Shown: in pieces, positions 11,101-23,690 of the stretch
Numbering within the stretch: position 1 is the stretch's first letter
Layout: each line of letters opens with the position of its first letter
NCBI GenBank assembly: GCA_013399695.1
Contig: VXAU01004024.1
Coordinates: 124,001 to 188,000 of the forward strand
Direction of reading: 5' to 3'
DNA from: Formicarius rufipectus
Taxonomy: Eukaryota > Chordata > Aves > Passeriformes > Formicariidae
DNA: 64,000 nt
Program-made: the position numbers and the translations under genes
The notes under the pieces: model-generated
Told to the model about the DNA's origin: nothing
Seen by the model: only the letters and a program-made list of their open reading frames with translations
The model's database searches: none

Positions 11101-12999
11101 GGCCCCACAACACCTCTTGGTTTGTACATCTAATCTGATGCCAAAAGAAAAACAAATCCCTTGAGAGCTTGGATTTAACCGGCACAAGCCTTGATGGACT
11201 TTTTTCCCCTCTCTTCTTTCCCCCTGAGAAAGGAAGCTGGTGAAAGTGTGATAAGACGCTCCGAGCTCTTAAGTTTGACCCAGGAAAACCAATCCTTCAA
11301 AAGACACACTGTATTATACTGGAAAGAACCTGAGAACACGGAGTAAACTGTTAATCTCCAAAGAATGAAAACAATGTGTTTATTGGACCACTGTGAGAAA
11401 TCTATACACAGTTGAAATGTATTGCGAATAATCAACATTCCAATATTACAGACAAGATTTGCAGGAGCATATGGTGACCAATTTGCAACAGTGCTATTGC
11501 AAGCTGGAGTGATTAGTGTACCTTAACCAAATGGACACTTCTACAAATTCCACTGACTCTATAGCTTTGTAAACTTTGTAGCTGCATTAGTACAAAGGAA
11601 GGAAATGCTTCAGTATAACTTCATTGCAAGGTGTGCTCAGGCCAAATTTCTAATCGTCTTTCAACACTGTCCAATTATAAGCATTATAAACACTTGTACA
11701 TCTTTCTTGAAGCATTAGGAATTTACCTTTCTAAACATTGTTAGAGATCAATTGACTGTCACAAAATTTTCTGTTTTCTAACAGACATTTATTAGTAGTA
11801 GTGTCTTAGATGCTGATGATCAGGTTTTAATCCACTAGAGCTGTACTTCTGTGTATTTTGTTCTTTTCCTAACAGCTTTGCCAAGATCTTCATCATCAGA
11901 GTTGTTACAAAAACAGTGCTGAATTACCTTTAAAATCAAGTTGCATTCAGTACAGAAAGGAGGGCATAGAATGCAGACATTTATTACTACAGTGTTGCAG
12001 AATTTATCTGTTATCTTTTTTACTAGATGTAATTTTTATACTGTGCTTTGAATAAATAAAGTAATTTAAAAATAATCAGGAGTTTTTAATTCAATAGTTA
12101 ACTATTTCAGTAATTATATCGGATATTTTTCTTACTGCAAGGACACAAAAGTTAAAAAGTATGGCTTTGTTAATGCTACTATGAAAATATTCATTTATGC
12201 TTTATGCAGTTTCAAGACATTATATAGACCAAGAATATGTAATTATTATCCATGTTGTTGATAAATTAGCTGGAAAACTTAACACACATTTAAAAAAGAA
12301 ATAAGGAGAACGATTAAATCCAAAATTGATGTAGACATCCTTGTTCCTACAGGCCTCATGAAGATCAACAAAAGGGGAAGAGAAAAATTTTAAAGCAAAT
12401 GTCATTAAAATGATGGACACATTGCAAAGAATACTCTCAAAAAGTATTTCCTTCTTATGGATGCTAGCACATGAAAGGAAGAATTAAGCCTATTGACTTC
12501 TTTTGTGAAGTTTCTTTGGATACATGTTTATGATTTCACCAAATCTGCTCTGGGTTTAAAGTTGTTTAAATAAATAAATAAACCAAAAAACCCCAAAAGT
12601 TCTGCTTGATCAGATGATGAGTTCATCTAGACCGTTATTTGGTCTCTACACATGCCATAAATAGATGTCAAAAAGAAGAGAAAACATGTCAAATGTATAT
12701 AATCTTTCCCCTAAGTGTTTCTCAACTATAAACTATTTTATACTAATTGGCTTCTTGCATTGTTGTGATTGCTACATGTTCTGCAATCCTTCATGGGCTT
12801 TTTTAACCAACTTGCCAGCTGATTTCTTGCAAACTTTCAGCATCCTTAGGATCCTTGTCCCTGCTGCAGAGGGAATCGGTTTCATCTGTTTGTTTCCAGT
12901 GTGATTCTTCATACTTTCCCATGGTATTTGTTGCTGAGAGAAGCAGTGAACAGTCAGTTCCCATCCATCCTCTTCATACTGGTTTTCAAAGTTTTCAAG
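8168..12999. other. Intronic stretch without recognised genes
   Basis: AT-rich sequence with short A/T runs and no recognised transposon. The block at about 10880-11130 is noticeably less AT-rich and holds a GGATTA homeodomain-type motif at 11062-11067. It is a candidate conserved noncoding element. Confidence 0.6.
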
Positions 13000-13260
13000 A
13001 TATGTTCTGAAGTACTTTTTTCTTCAGACTAACCATTTATCAAGTATTTCCTCACATAGAAAACATTTGTTACCTTTTATCATCCTTGCTGCCCTTCTCC
13101 AAACCTTTTCCAGTTTGATTCTTCCTTGAGGAATCAGAACTGTGCAATAGGGATGAACCCCAGATTGATGTTGTGGCAAGTGGACATTCACTGGTCTAAT
13201 TCTTGTCTAATATGTCCAAAAAAGATTGATTTCGTTTTCTCAAGCACTACTACTGAGCAC
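13000..13260 (-). mobile_element. Old CR1/L3-like LINE fragment
   Basis: The plus strand has CATCCTTGCTGCCCTTCTCC followed by AAACCTTTTCCAGTTTGATT, an AGAACTGTGC-like step and further degenerate text. This order is that of the reverse complement of CR1/L3 3' ends (CTTGTTGCCCTTCTCTGGAC ... CCAGAACTG). It is heavily diverged and its boundaries are approximate. Confidence 0.5.
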
Positions 13261-16200
13261 TTTCACGGAAGTATCTAACTTCAGCTCAATATTTTCATTC
13301 AGTGTAGTAAAGAATTTACAATATTAATGGTAAAGAACTGCTATAAAAATCAAGCTGTTTTAATCAAAATATATTAGAACAGCAATAAACCTATATGAAG
13401 GTCTAATTTATGTCAAATGTTGCCTAAAAAATCATATTGAAAAATGATATCACAGAAGTCTATAGCTGCACATACTTAACTAGAAAGCAACATACACAGG
13501 AAATATTTTTCTGCAAGTCAGCACTGGCAGATAATTTGTCTTTGAAATTACTAAACTAGTTTTTGAGTTCTAAAAAAGTATAACATTATTCCTAACTCCT
13601 CAAACTAAGAAGACAAAATAACCTTCACATCAAGCAAGATCTGATCTCACTGTTGTCTAACAAAAATCGTGAGGTTAAAATACAGGCGTAGGAGTTTTGC
13701 ACTGAATCTAATTCTGGTCTAAACTATTTGATTTCTAAGCTAGTCATTCTATCCCACAAATGCATGACAGCTATAACATTGTCTACTCTTTCATTAGGTT
13801 GCAGTGGTTCTATTAGCTACTGTGTGGGTGCTGAGCTGATAAAGGAATTAAATTGCACCTAATTGTATGAAAGGGTCTGAAGGAATGAGGATTCTGGATG
13901 TTCCCCAAACCTAAACATTCAAGTGGACCAGTTTTATGCCACCAGTTTTAAGCAGGAGTGGAAAAGTATTCAGACGTGATGCTTTACTTTAAGTAGGTAC
14001 TTTATTTTCAACTCCGTTGTTTTTTCCTGCTCATGTCTGGTCAGAACAGAAAGAGTGGATGCACTTCCAGGAAGAAGATGGAAGCATCACTGAGGTGAGC
14101 AGGGGAAGAGACAGCAGCTCTTTGCCCTCAGCAGTTTCTTCCTGCAGCCAGGAAAATGGCAGCTTTTTCTCCCAAAACCCTGATTTGGAAGGCCTGGATC
14201 CTTCCACACAGCTGCACGAACTCCTTTCCTCCCAGCGCAGACCTTGCTTCTGGCCTTGTCAGACACAATGTGAAGGAAAATATCAGAGAAAGTCCTGTAA
14301 TGCCTCATAGATCTTCTTGAATGCAACCCTTAGTGGCCTTTGTTCTTAGGAAGGCATAGGGCAGAAAGCAGAAAAATATTTTATTCCTTTAAAACATTCT
14401 GGGGCCAGTTGCTTTAGCAAATACATAGCAAATCTCTTATAAATCTGTTTTTGAGAAAGGAAACTTACTCGTGCAGTAAGTTACATTTGTTTTAGAAACA
14501 CTCCCATGAAGTTAGGCATTATAGTACTTCGTTTCCTAGGAATTTTGGTGTTACAGTATTTTGTAATTATTATAAAATTAATTATTAATAGTTAATAAAG
14601 TTTAGCTGTATAGGTAGCATTTTTCCCTCTCTTAAGTACCCAGAGATTGTTGACATTTGATTTTCCTGAAAAATAACATCCAAGTTTCAATTGTCCACCT
14701 AATACAATGTTTCAGTCCAGGAACAAATAAATAAATGAGAGAAACACAACTGAAGTATAACCTAATGACTAAATTTCTGCATGAATCTGGAATGTAGTAA
14801 TAACATATAGATTTTCTTGTTGTAAAAAGATGGTCCTATTGTATTATCTACAGCATATTTGCCTAACTGTGAGTAATGAGGTTCAAAATATGTAGGGAAG
14901 AAGCATCTCTGAAGCCATTGGAGTGAACAATCCATTTGAAACAGTGTCAGATAAAGCCTGATTCAGCTATTGTGAACAGTGTAAGAAACTGTTTCTATGC
15001 ACTCTGATAATGTTTTAAACATACAGTGCTGCCAGGGGGAAGTATGTGCAATTGTGTAATGATGCAAGCAGCATATTTAAAATGTTATAATTCAGCAAAT
15101 CTTAAATATTTTGACAGACCCTCACATAATTAGAAAAATTTCATACCTCTGTTTTTAGGTGTGTTTATTCACCAAAAGTTTACAGTATTATGTTAAGTCA
15201 GTATTTTTTTCAAAAAAAGTTTAAGATTGAATATTATTTTCTGACCTATACTGCTGCATAGATGCAAAAATCAGTGATGCAAAAACTAGCAGCACATTTA
15301 TAGTTTTCTGATCTTATTTAGCTCATAAGAACTCCATGTCGTCATCTGCTGGAGTCAAGAGAGAGGGAATTACTTTTTTTTTTTTTTTTTTAATGCCAAG
15401 GACCTTTTGTTATCTTTCTAGTTAGAATCACAACTACACATAAGAACTTAAAGGTCTTTGGCTACTACACTACAGTATTGTTCATCCATTCTGTATGCTC
15501 CAGTGTTGATCACTGCTCCTTTATCCTCTTGGCAATGCAATCTTGCTTTTTTCTTTTCTTTGTCAACAGTCCACACTGATTCAACTTCAACCAAGAAACA
15601 GAGCTCATTGTGACTACTGCTATCAACTCTTCTCTCTCTCCTATGAAAGCAGTCCAACTATCTGAACCAAGAGCCCTATAGCATTCCGAAAGCAGGAAAA
15701 TTTCAGAGAGATACAATTAAAAAGTACATAAATCTATCACTTACATTTAGAGTCTGATTTTAGATAAGCCTAAGATGCAAGGTATTTTTTGCCATACAGC
15801 TCAATGTGTACAATAATTATTTGTCCTTTCCCCTGTGGACTGAGAAATTTCACAGGTTGTTTCTTGACATGCGCATTTTCAATTGGCAAAGGGAGTAAAA
15901 TCTTAGCAGTTATAGTCAATGCAATAATTATTCCAAATCGTCTCTGACTCAAGTATGACTGTAAAAGCACACCTATTTTTCTATGATGTGTGTAAGAGAA
16001 GTCTTACCACTTTCTTTTTTTTTTTTTTTTCATTTTGCACACGTAAATCCATTATTCCTATTTTCTACCAATGTTCAGTCCTAACCATGTGGCTTCGACA
16101 GAAGCAAACTCATAGTTTTATGAATAATAAATTATCACAAAAAATATGTTATAAACTTTCATTAGTTTTCTTTGGAATCAAATTAGAAGGAAAATACTAG

Positions 16201-16440
16201 CTTTGAGACAGAAAATCTTATTCAATCACAGACTAAGAAAAGAAGAAAATCACAGGAAATATAAATTACATAGATACTTCTCTTGTTTTTTCTTTGAACT
16301 GAACAGAGGCTTACTTTAAAAAGAATGCTGAAAAAATCACCTAGTATCTCAATTTAAGTCAGTTTGAAACTTGGTTAAATCTGCCAAATTCCTTAAGGAA
16401 AAGACATTATACAAAATCTCAGGCAGGATTTTAGTTTTAA
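13261..16440. other. Intronic stretch without recognised genes
   Basis: AT-rich sequence with an 18-T run at 15374-15391. The short open frames at 14017-14326 and 15448-15716 show no recognisable domain. It ends at the sequencing gap. Confidence 0.55.
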
Positions 16441-16644
16441 NNNNNNNNNNNNNNNNNNNNNNNNNNNNNNNNNNNNNNNNNNNNNNNNNNNNNNNNNNNN
16501 NNNNNNNNNNNNNNNNNNNNNNNNNNNNNNNNNNNNNNNNNNNNNNNNNNNNNNNNNNNNNNNNNNNNNNNNNNNNNNNNNNNNNNNNNNNNNNNNNNNN
16601 NNNNNNNNNNNNNNNNNNNNNNNNNNNNNNNNNNNNNNNNNNNN
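16441..16644. other. Assembly gap (204 N)
   Basis: A run of N. Open frames drawn across it are not meaningful. Confidence 0.99.
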
Positions 16645-18375
16645 AATGGTATTAACCATGCTATGCACCAACATATAATTATGACCTATATTATAGGTAA
16701 TAGTAACTATTTAATTGAATTTTCCATTCTATTTTAATTTATGAAATTACTTTTGTTTGATGTTTGAAAGTTTTACTGAAAGGCCTTCTTTCAGACTCTT
16801 CTGGCTTTCACTTAACAAGATTATTAAGACAGTCCTATGGTTTCATTTCTAATCCTTGTAGGGTTACAATTCTACAGTGAACATGGGTGGGCCTCATTAA
16901 ATCTCGAATCCTGCAAATTCTTTCTTGTGGACAATCCACAGTTTTATGACTTTAGAAAATCTGATGGATTGGAGCTTAGCAATGAGGAAAATAAGCCCCA
17001 TGCTTTCACATAGCTATAATACTTCCTTGAGTTTTTAGGCACAAGAGCTGATTTCTGTGTACTAGTTTCATGTATCAGGTGCCAGAAATGGTCAACAAGA
17101 AAATCATGCTTCTTTTGTATGTTATATTCCTTAAATGCACTAACTCTTGCAACCACAAGTATATATGCATAAGCACAAGAAACAATTGAGGTGGAGGATC
17201 CTCATTACCCCGAACTAGAAGCAAACAGCAAGCAAGAATACACTAGTTTGGAAAGAGAGTGATTCATGGGCAAAAAGTTGTAAATTTTAATCATTCAATA
17301 ATCCCACTTCTCTGCCACAAAATTTGAAATGGACAGTCACAGATGATATTCACCTACAGAGGATTAAGATTACTTTTGCACCATCACAGGCAACAGCCTG
17401 AAAAGCCACTGTGAAGGCATTTGAACATGAGGACAGGAAGAAGACTGTCTCTAGGTTTTGATAGATTTTATTTTCGTTTTTAGCTTCAGTACGTAGTAAA
17501 ATATTTTCACGTGAATAGATACATTTTGTGGAACAACTTTCCATGAAGTATTGAAGTGTTTTCTGCAGGCTAGTCAGTCCCTCTTCCTTCTTTCTCATAA
17601 AGGCTAACTGATTCTTTAAACCACTCCTGACTTCACCTTCAAGCTATAAGCCCATGAAATAAGCATCGCTATGAGTCAGTTGATCAGTCTGGGTAGTCAT
17701 AGCTGACTCTTCTTACTTGGAAAGGTACACAGAAGAAAGCAGAGCTATGATATGATATGTCTTAGACTATGCAGTATAAAATATTAACACTGCTGGTATG
17801 GGAAATAAAATTTCCCCATCACCCTACAACATGTGTTGGGTGGGATTGGTGACTCCTTGAAGGGGCAGACAAGAGTGTCAAAACTGTCAGTCTGCTCATC
17901 CACTGACAACAGAGTTGGAATTTGAGTCTCTAGACACAAAGTGATTGATGTGAAATCTTCTAGCAGGCAATTAAATTATTTTTTTCGGGGTGTTGATTTG
18001 CTGAGATTTTTTTTTCTTATCTGAAGATTCTTATTCTTTGAGTTGGAAATACTTTGAAAAGCACAGTGGTATGGGCCTTTAATTAAATTAACATGAATCA
18101 AATATTGTTTGTTAGAAGTCAGTGTAGTGCTTATGGTAATAACATTGAACTCTATGAGGTTATTCAATTCTACATACACACAAATGCACATATGACTGAG
18201 GATAAAAATCACTGCTGCTTTCCAGTATTGTGTGTTGAGTGCAGCTTGCAATGTTCCAGAAGATTCTGGAAGGAATTAAAAATGCCAAATTGTGATTAAT
18301 TAGAACTGTTGAGTTTAATGAATTCTCATAGTACAGAGACAAAAAAAAAAAAAAAAAAACAAAACCAAAATGTTA
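16645..18375. other. Intronic stretch without recognised genes
   Basis: AT-rich sequence. A poly-A run at about 18341-18359 precedes the duplicated 50-mer. I recognise no gene or transposon. Confidence 0.55.
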
Positions 18376-18425
18376 AAAAGTCTGCAAGGCTGCATGATGG
18401 AATTTACTCACAAGGAGGGCAAGTA
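18376..18425. repeat. 50-bp exact duplicate, copy 1, at a contig join
   Basis: The sequence runs from AAAAGTCTGCAAGGC to GGAGGGCAAGTA and is identical to 23096-23145. It ends directly at the single N at 18426, as if a contig ended there. Confidence 0.9.
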
Positions 18426-18426
18426 N

Positions 18427-18445
18427 CCCCTTTGTGAATTTTTTT

Positions 18446-18480
<35 letters not shown>

Positions 18481-21400
18481 TTGGGGGGGGTCAGGTGATG
18501 GAGGTTGTTTAAATCTCCTGGAATTTGATTTCACAGCACATTCCAGCTATCTGCCCCAGCAGGCCCCTCTATCAGGACTTGCTGATTACTACTTATTCAT
18601 TGTTTCAAAGAGACCCGTTGAAGGCTTTCATTTAATACAGATTAGTTCCTTTATTAAATTGTGGTTAATTGAAGCCTCTGAGTTCTGCTACATATTGTTC
18701 ACAGAAGTGAATTAGTTCTTCTAATGTGTTACTCTCTCACACAAGAAAGTAACACTGAATGAAATAAATACTTTTTATTGGACTACCAAGGGTGGTGATA
18801 TCTTGGGGCTTTCGGCTTTTGTATTTTAAACTGGCAGTTTTCTAACTTACAGAGATGAATCTGGTTCAGTAAACTTAGAAAACATGTTGATCTTAACAGC
18901 CCTCTCTTAGATGAATTTTTAAAAATAATACATTAAGGCCACCAATAAGAGTGTCTTATCAAATGTATGACTAAAATCTGTCACTATTTTCTCTGATCAG
19001 AAAAGGTATAAAAAGGCAAAATAAAAATGTGGTTATTTTAAGCTTAATTGTTTCCTTAAGCGTTTCTGTAAATACTTTTTAATGTGACAATATTATTCAC
19101 AGTTGAACAGCAATATTAAAACAGATTATAGAATCTTATAGAATAATCCGGTATCCACTCCAGTTAGGAACTCATTGAAGAATGTTATTGACTCACTGAA
19201 GACCAATTTATTAAAAGATTTTTTAGAAAATTTTAAGACTCTAAATTAACTATCTGCCTCATTACTTTTCCCTGTTAACTTCTCAAGGAGTGATAGTTTA
19301 AAATTCAATTAAAAGTAATAGGCCATGTGAATTTTACTACATTGGTCTGTACAAGGGAAATACTTGCTTAAAGAAAAAAACTAATTCTTAGTGAGATTTG
19401 GAAAAGAGACTAAATAAAAGAAAATAACTCAGCCAAAGCAATGCTATCTAAAACACGTGGAAAAATACCTCTGCTTCTACAAAAGTTGTGATAACAAAAC
19501 ATCCCCTGTTTTTGCCAAGCAGAAGAATTCCAAAGGGGCAGTGAAGAAAGGCTCAGTTCAAAGTCATGCAGGGATACTTCTGATTGCTCTTTAAACATAA
19601 AGCCCTAGTTAGATTTGCAAAGTAGAGTGGAATATGACTGCTGTGGTGGCTGCATACCATGGGTGTAGCCTGAACAACCATAGTGGCTACAGCACAGCAG
19701 CATTTTGGTTACTGTGAAAGCTCTTCATTATCAACTTCAAGGTAAAAAATAAGTACCATTAATTTGTTGCTATTGCTGTTGTTAAACTCTTCTATGTTTA
19801 CCATATCCAAAATACTTCCAAACAAGTAAACTTACTATGGCAAGCTAGGTTTACCAGCTTAGAATTTCATACTCTAAGAACAGCTTAGTCTATATTGCAT
19901 AAATAAACCAAGTATAACAAAAAAAAGTAATAAAAAATTTTAACTAGAAATGATTGACAGTTTGCACTACTGTTAGCTGGATACAAGAGAGGAAAGAAAT
20001 ACTGTAGTAGAGATGACTTAAGTGAATTTCAGAGGGAAACTCATGAGCACCCAAATTTTAGGTTCATCTTTTGAAAAACATGAGATGAGGATTGCATTTA
20101 GCCAAGCTTTACACTTCTGACACATAAAGCCACAAAAATAAGTGTCGTATAGCAACACTGAAATGCAGAAATGAATTTGGCCCTGAATTTGTTCCTATGT
20201 CAGTGTTAGAAATGCTATTATATATCATTTAATGAATTTAGTGCTTTCTAATGTCACTCCCTCTGGCCTTGCCAGGCAACACTCATGTGCATTAAAGTGG
20301 CATTAATAGCATTAATCTGTATGCTACTTCACCCTCAGAAGAGGATCTGCAACAGGACACATGGCAAATAAAAATGAGGTAATCTTATCCAACTGGCTGA
20401 AAATCACTGATTACAGAATGAATGAGGCTCATATCAGTGACGTTTGTTTGAAAAGTCTGCATTCAGAAATGACAAGTCCAGCCAGAGGGGCTAATGCTGT
20501 GGAGGGAAGCCTAATTTCTTAGTAACACAAAGGACTGCATTGTAATACAATTGGGAATGTTATTCTTTTCTGTTTCCTCACTAATTTTACACCTTTATGA
20601 AAGAAAAAACAAATATACAAACGTTCCATCTCTGAGGATTTAAAGTATTCTTGGCACTTCTTAATTATGGACAGAGAAAACAGAAGAAGTCATTGATAGT
20701 TTGGGAAAGTTGCAGCGTCAAGGGTGCAGATTTTTGCATTAGAATGGGCACATCAGATCACAATCCCAAACCAACAGTGGTAGTAAAGATTAACCAGGTA
20801 ACTGGATCAGGTTTTCTGTGCTCCTGCAGCTCTTTGTCACATTGGGAGGGAGCTAGTTGTGGGCATGATAGTGATGAAGGTGGTCCATTTCCATGAACTG
20901 GAAATTTCTCATTACAATCACAGATCTGACACGGATCTCCTATTTTCTGTGTTCACACTTGAATGTCACTAGATACCTAACCACTGATTTACGGTAAGTA
21001 TCTGCACAATGCAACTTTCTGGAGCTCTTCTTTGATTACTCATCTTATAATTTGCAAAAACTTCATAGCAAAGGAAATGTGCAAGATTAAATTAAGACAC
21101 CATGGATCTAGGTGAAGCATGTTTTGAAGCAAATGTTTCAGATCAGCCTCAGAAAGTTGGGTTCTTCTCAAGAGTTCTCCACTGATTGTCCCAGGTGTCA
21201 GTACTTTATGGTTGTCTATGCCTGCAGAATGCTCAAGGTAAGGTAGAACTAGTAACTAGCATCTAAGAAAGTCACACTGTAAGCCTCAGAAGCACGAACT
21301 CTGCTTATGAAAAATGCTCATCTCTGAGTTATCCTCTTCTGAAGTCACTTCATCAAGACTGGAATTGTATGTCTCTTTTCACTAAATTGCAGTTTGTAAG

Positions 21401-23091
21401 AGTCTGAATGCTGCTGGACAGTTTGCTTGTCCAGTAGCAGAGTATGCAAAATAGCAGTTATGACAATTCGGAAAAAGAGTTCACAATATTCTTTCATTTA
21501 GACTTCCTTTTTAGCAGAGATTGCTGGATTCCATAATATAACTGGCATTTCTCTTGTTTATATTACACAAAATAAAAAGGTAAGATTCTTCTAAAAGCTC
21601 AGTGGCCAAAAGACTTAGTAAGTTTGAAAACTGGAAGACACAGACTCAGGGCAGAGCTGCCCTTTGCTTTAAATGTCTCTCTCTCAAGTTACAGAAGAAT
21701 TGAGGCTACTGCCTAATTCTGTTTTTTAAGGCTTTCAGGATCTAGGTCACCAGGCTTGCTGTATTCATATGCAGACAGCTAGCTAAAAGATGTGCAAACT
21801 ACTTTTTCACAGGGGAAAAAAATCACTAGGACTAACACCACAGAATAAAAAATGAAAGGATGTCACAGGAGTTGAAAACTATTACAGTATATCTTAAATT
21901 TCTGAATATTTCAGATTGTTATTACTACATTTCCTCTACAGCTTCCTCATTAGTGTCTCAGATTTCAAATGTAAGAGCCATTTAAATATTGTGGGAAAGC
22001 AGAGAGACAAAGAAGAGAAGAGGATATTTTACAAAGATATATGCCCAACAGACTCGTTATTTTGTAACATATATTTGCAAAGAGAACAATTTGTTCTCAG
22101 TTTAGCTTTTTGATGACAACTTGAAGTTTACCACAAAACACATACTAACATTTTAGCTAACAGAGTTGAAGACACCAAAGCAAGCATTTCAGGAAACCAT
22201 AATCAAGCAGACTTTCCCCATAACACCAGCTTGGGAAAGGGTTAGTTCTGTTAGTATGGAATAGGTTTATTATTTATTATATAATAGTTTTCAATACCTG
22301 AAAAACTGACAAATCAGTAAATGTGTCAAGGTAAAAATCTGCTTCAAAGCACAAAAGCAGAGCATTCCCCCAAACACCTTTCTGGTAAGGTGGGATGGAG
22401 CTCATCTATGGAAAGCAAAACAAATTCTGTATTTTCTTCTAAAAAATCACCCAGGAAATCTTGGATTACCAGTTCCCATACACTCCATATATGCTTTTTC
22501 AGAGGGAATAATTCTATGCTAGAGAAGACAGGCAATACTGCAACTATAAAACCTAATTCCATCTTCTCTTTTAACAGCTGTGTTTAGAAGTGATTCTCTT
22601 TTCTAAATGCCTCATTCCTTTCTCAGTTGCAATCAGAAAGCTACCTAATGTTAGCTACCTCTTGCCACTGTTATGAGCTTTCCAAACTGAATCAGAGAAG
22701 ACATATGAGTGGTAATTTTGAATTAATTTATTTTTTCTTAACCATTTTCCCTGTGTCAGTATCACAGAAAAGTAAGATTCACTATGAATCTTTTAGAATA
22801 GAATTGTGTGTCCCATGGTATACTTCTAAGCAAGCTTTATGCAGATTTCTTACTATTATCCATTCATTCAACTTCTCTTTCACTGCAAAAATGGAGAAAG
22901 AACATTTCCCCCAGTAGTGTGATGGAGTTTTGTTTAATCAGCACCTTTTTATAAGCAAGAAAGAATTAAATGCACATGTCCTCCCTTCATAATTATAAAT
23001 CTACTCTGCTGCTGTTAATTTAACATTTATCACTCCTAAGTTTTATCTGTAGATACACTGTACTTAAATCCATGTGCTGGTTTAGAGTTAA
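18427..23091. other. Contig-like block between two single Ns
   Basis: This 4.67-kb block is bounded by N at 18426 and N at 23092. It starts with a 32-T run (18448-18479) followed by a G-run (about 18483-18490), then ordinary AT-rich intron-like sequence. No gene is recognised. The block at 20230-20560 has closely spaced ATTAA motifs and reads like a candidate regulatory element. The matching outer flanks put its placement in doubt. Confidence 0.6.
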
Positions 23092-23095
23092 NTTG

Positions 23096-23145
23096 AAAAG
23101 TCTGCAAGGCTGCATGATGGAATTTACTCACAAGGAGGGCAAGTA
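23096..23145. repeat. 50-bp exact duplicate, copy 2, at a contig join
   Basis: Identical to 18376-18425. It starts four bases after the single N at 23092. Confidence 0.9.
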
Positions 23146-23224
23146 AGCAATTTTAAATTACTTTCTTGTTTTGACTTGACTTTGAAATAAGGACTTTAAT
23201 GTAATTTTTTTTTTTTAATATGCT

Positions 23225-23690
23225 GGATATTAGAATTAGGAAGAAAATAACACAAACACCCTTGAGNCCAAAACCCCAAGCTTATATCCACTTGGGCTCA
23301 GTTGGGAGCACCCAGTCCCTCCCCCAGGGCAGGGACTTCCACAATGGGTGATTTACTCTGTGAGGTGACGACGGCATATTTTCGGCATCCCTGATGGCCC
23401 ATTAGCAGACATGACCCCTCAGGTGGGTGCGGAGGCAGGAGAACTTCCTTACCTCACAGACGTTCCTAAACACCCAGTTTGTAGCCTGATGGGTTGGGTG
23501 TGCCTTATGCAGCTGCTGTAAATGGGCCATTGTGAGCAGTTTGTGAGGAAAATGACATAGAGGGTTTAGAATACACACCCCCACAGTGACAAACTGATCC
23601 TGGCTACTAAAACCAGGATGATCCAGTAAACTGCAGATTTTTAAATAGTTAGGTTTTTGAAACTTGATCCTTCCCTGTGTCAATGTAAAT
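23225..23690 (-). mobile_element. Putative LTR or ERV-derived block
   Basis: The block is richer in GC than its surroundings and is interrupted by a single N at 23267. The minus strand carries a promoter-like array: CCCTGGGGGAGGGACTGGG, then GAGCCCAAGTGGATATAAGC (TATA box at about 23290-23284) and GGGGTTTTGG. This layout resembles U3/R junctions of avian LTRs I have seen. A 93-codon minus-strand open frame (23402-23683) has no domain I recognise. No clear TG/CA ends or target duplication were found, so class and limits are uncertain. Confidence 0.45.

Noticed and set aside
10890..11129. 79-codon minus-strand open frame as an alternative TRPM3 first exon
   Set aside because: It does not match known TRPM3 N-termini, and no convincing donor site continues it into the AQKSW exon. 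Kept only as a noncoding-element candidate.
16371..16674. Open frames across the N run
   Set aside because: They consist mostly of unknown residues from the assembly gap.
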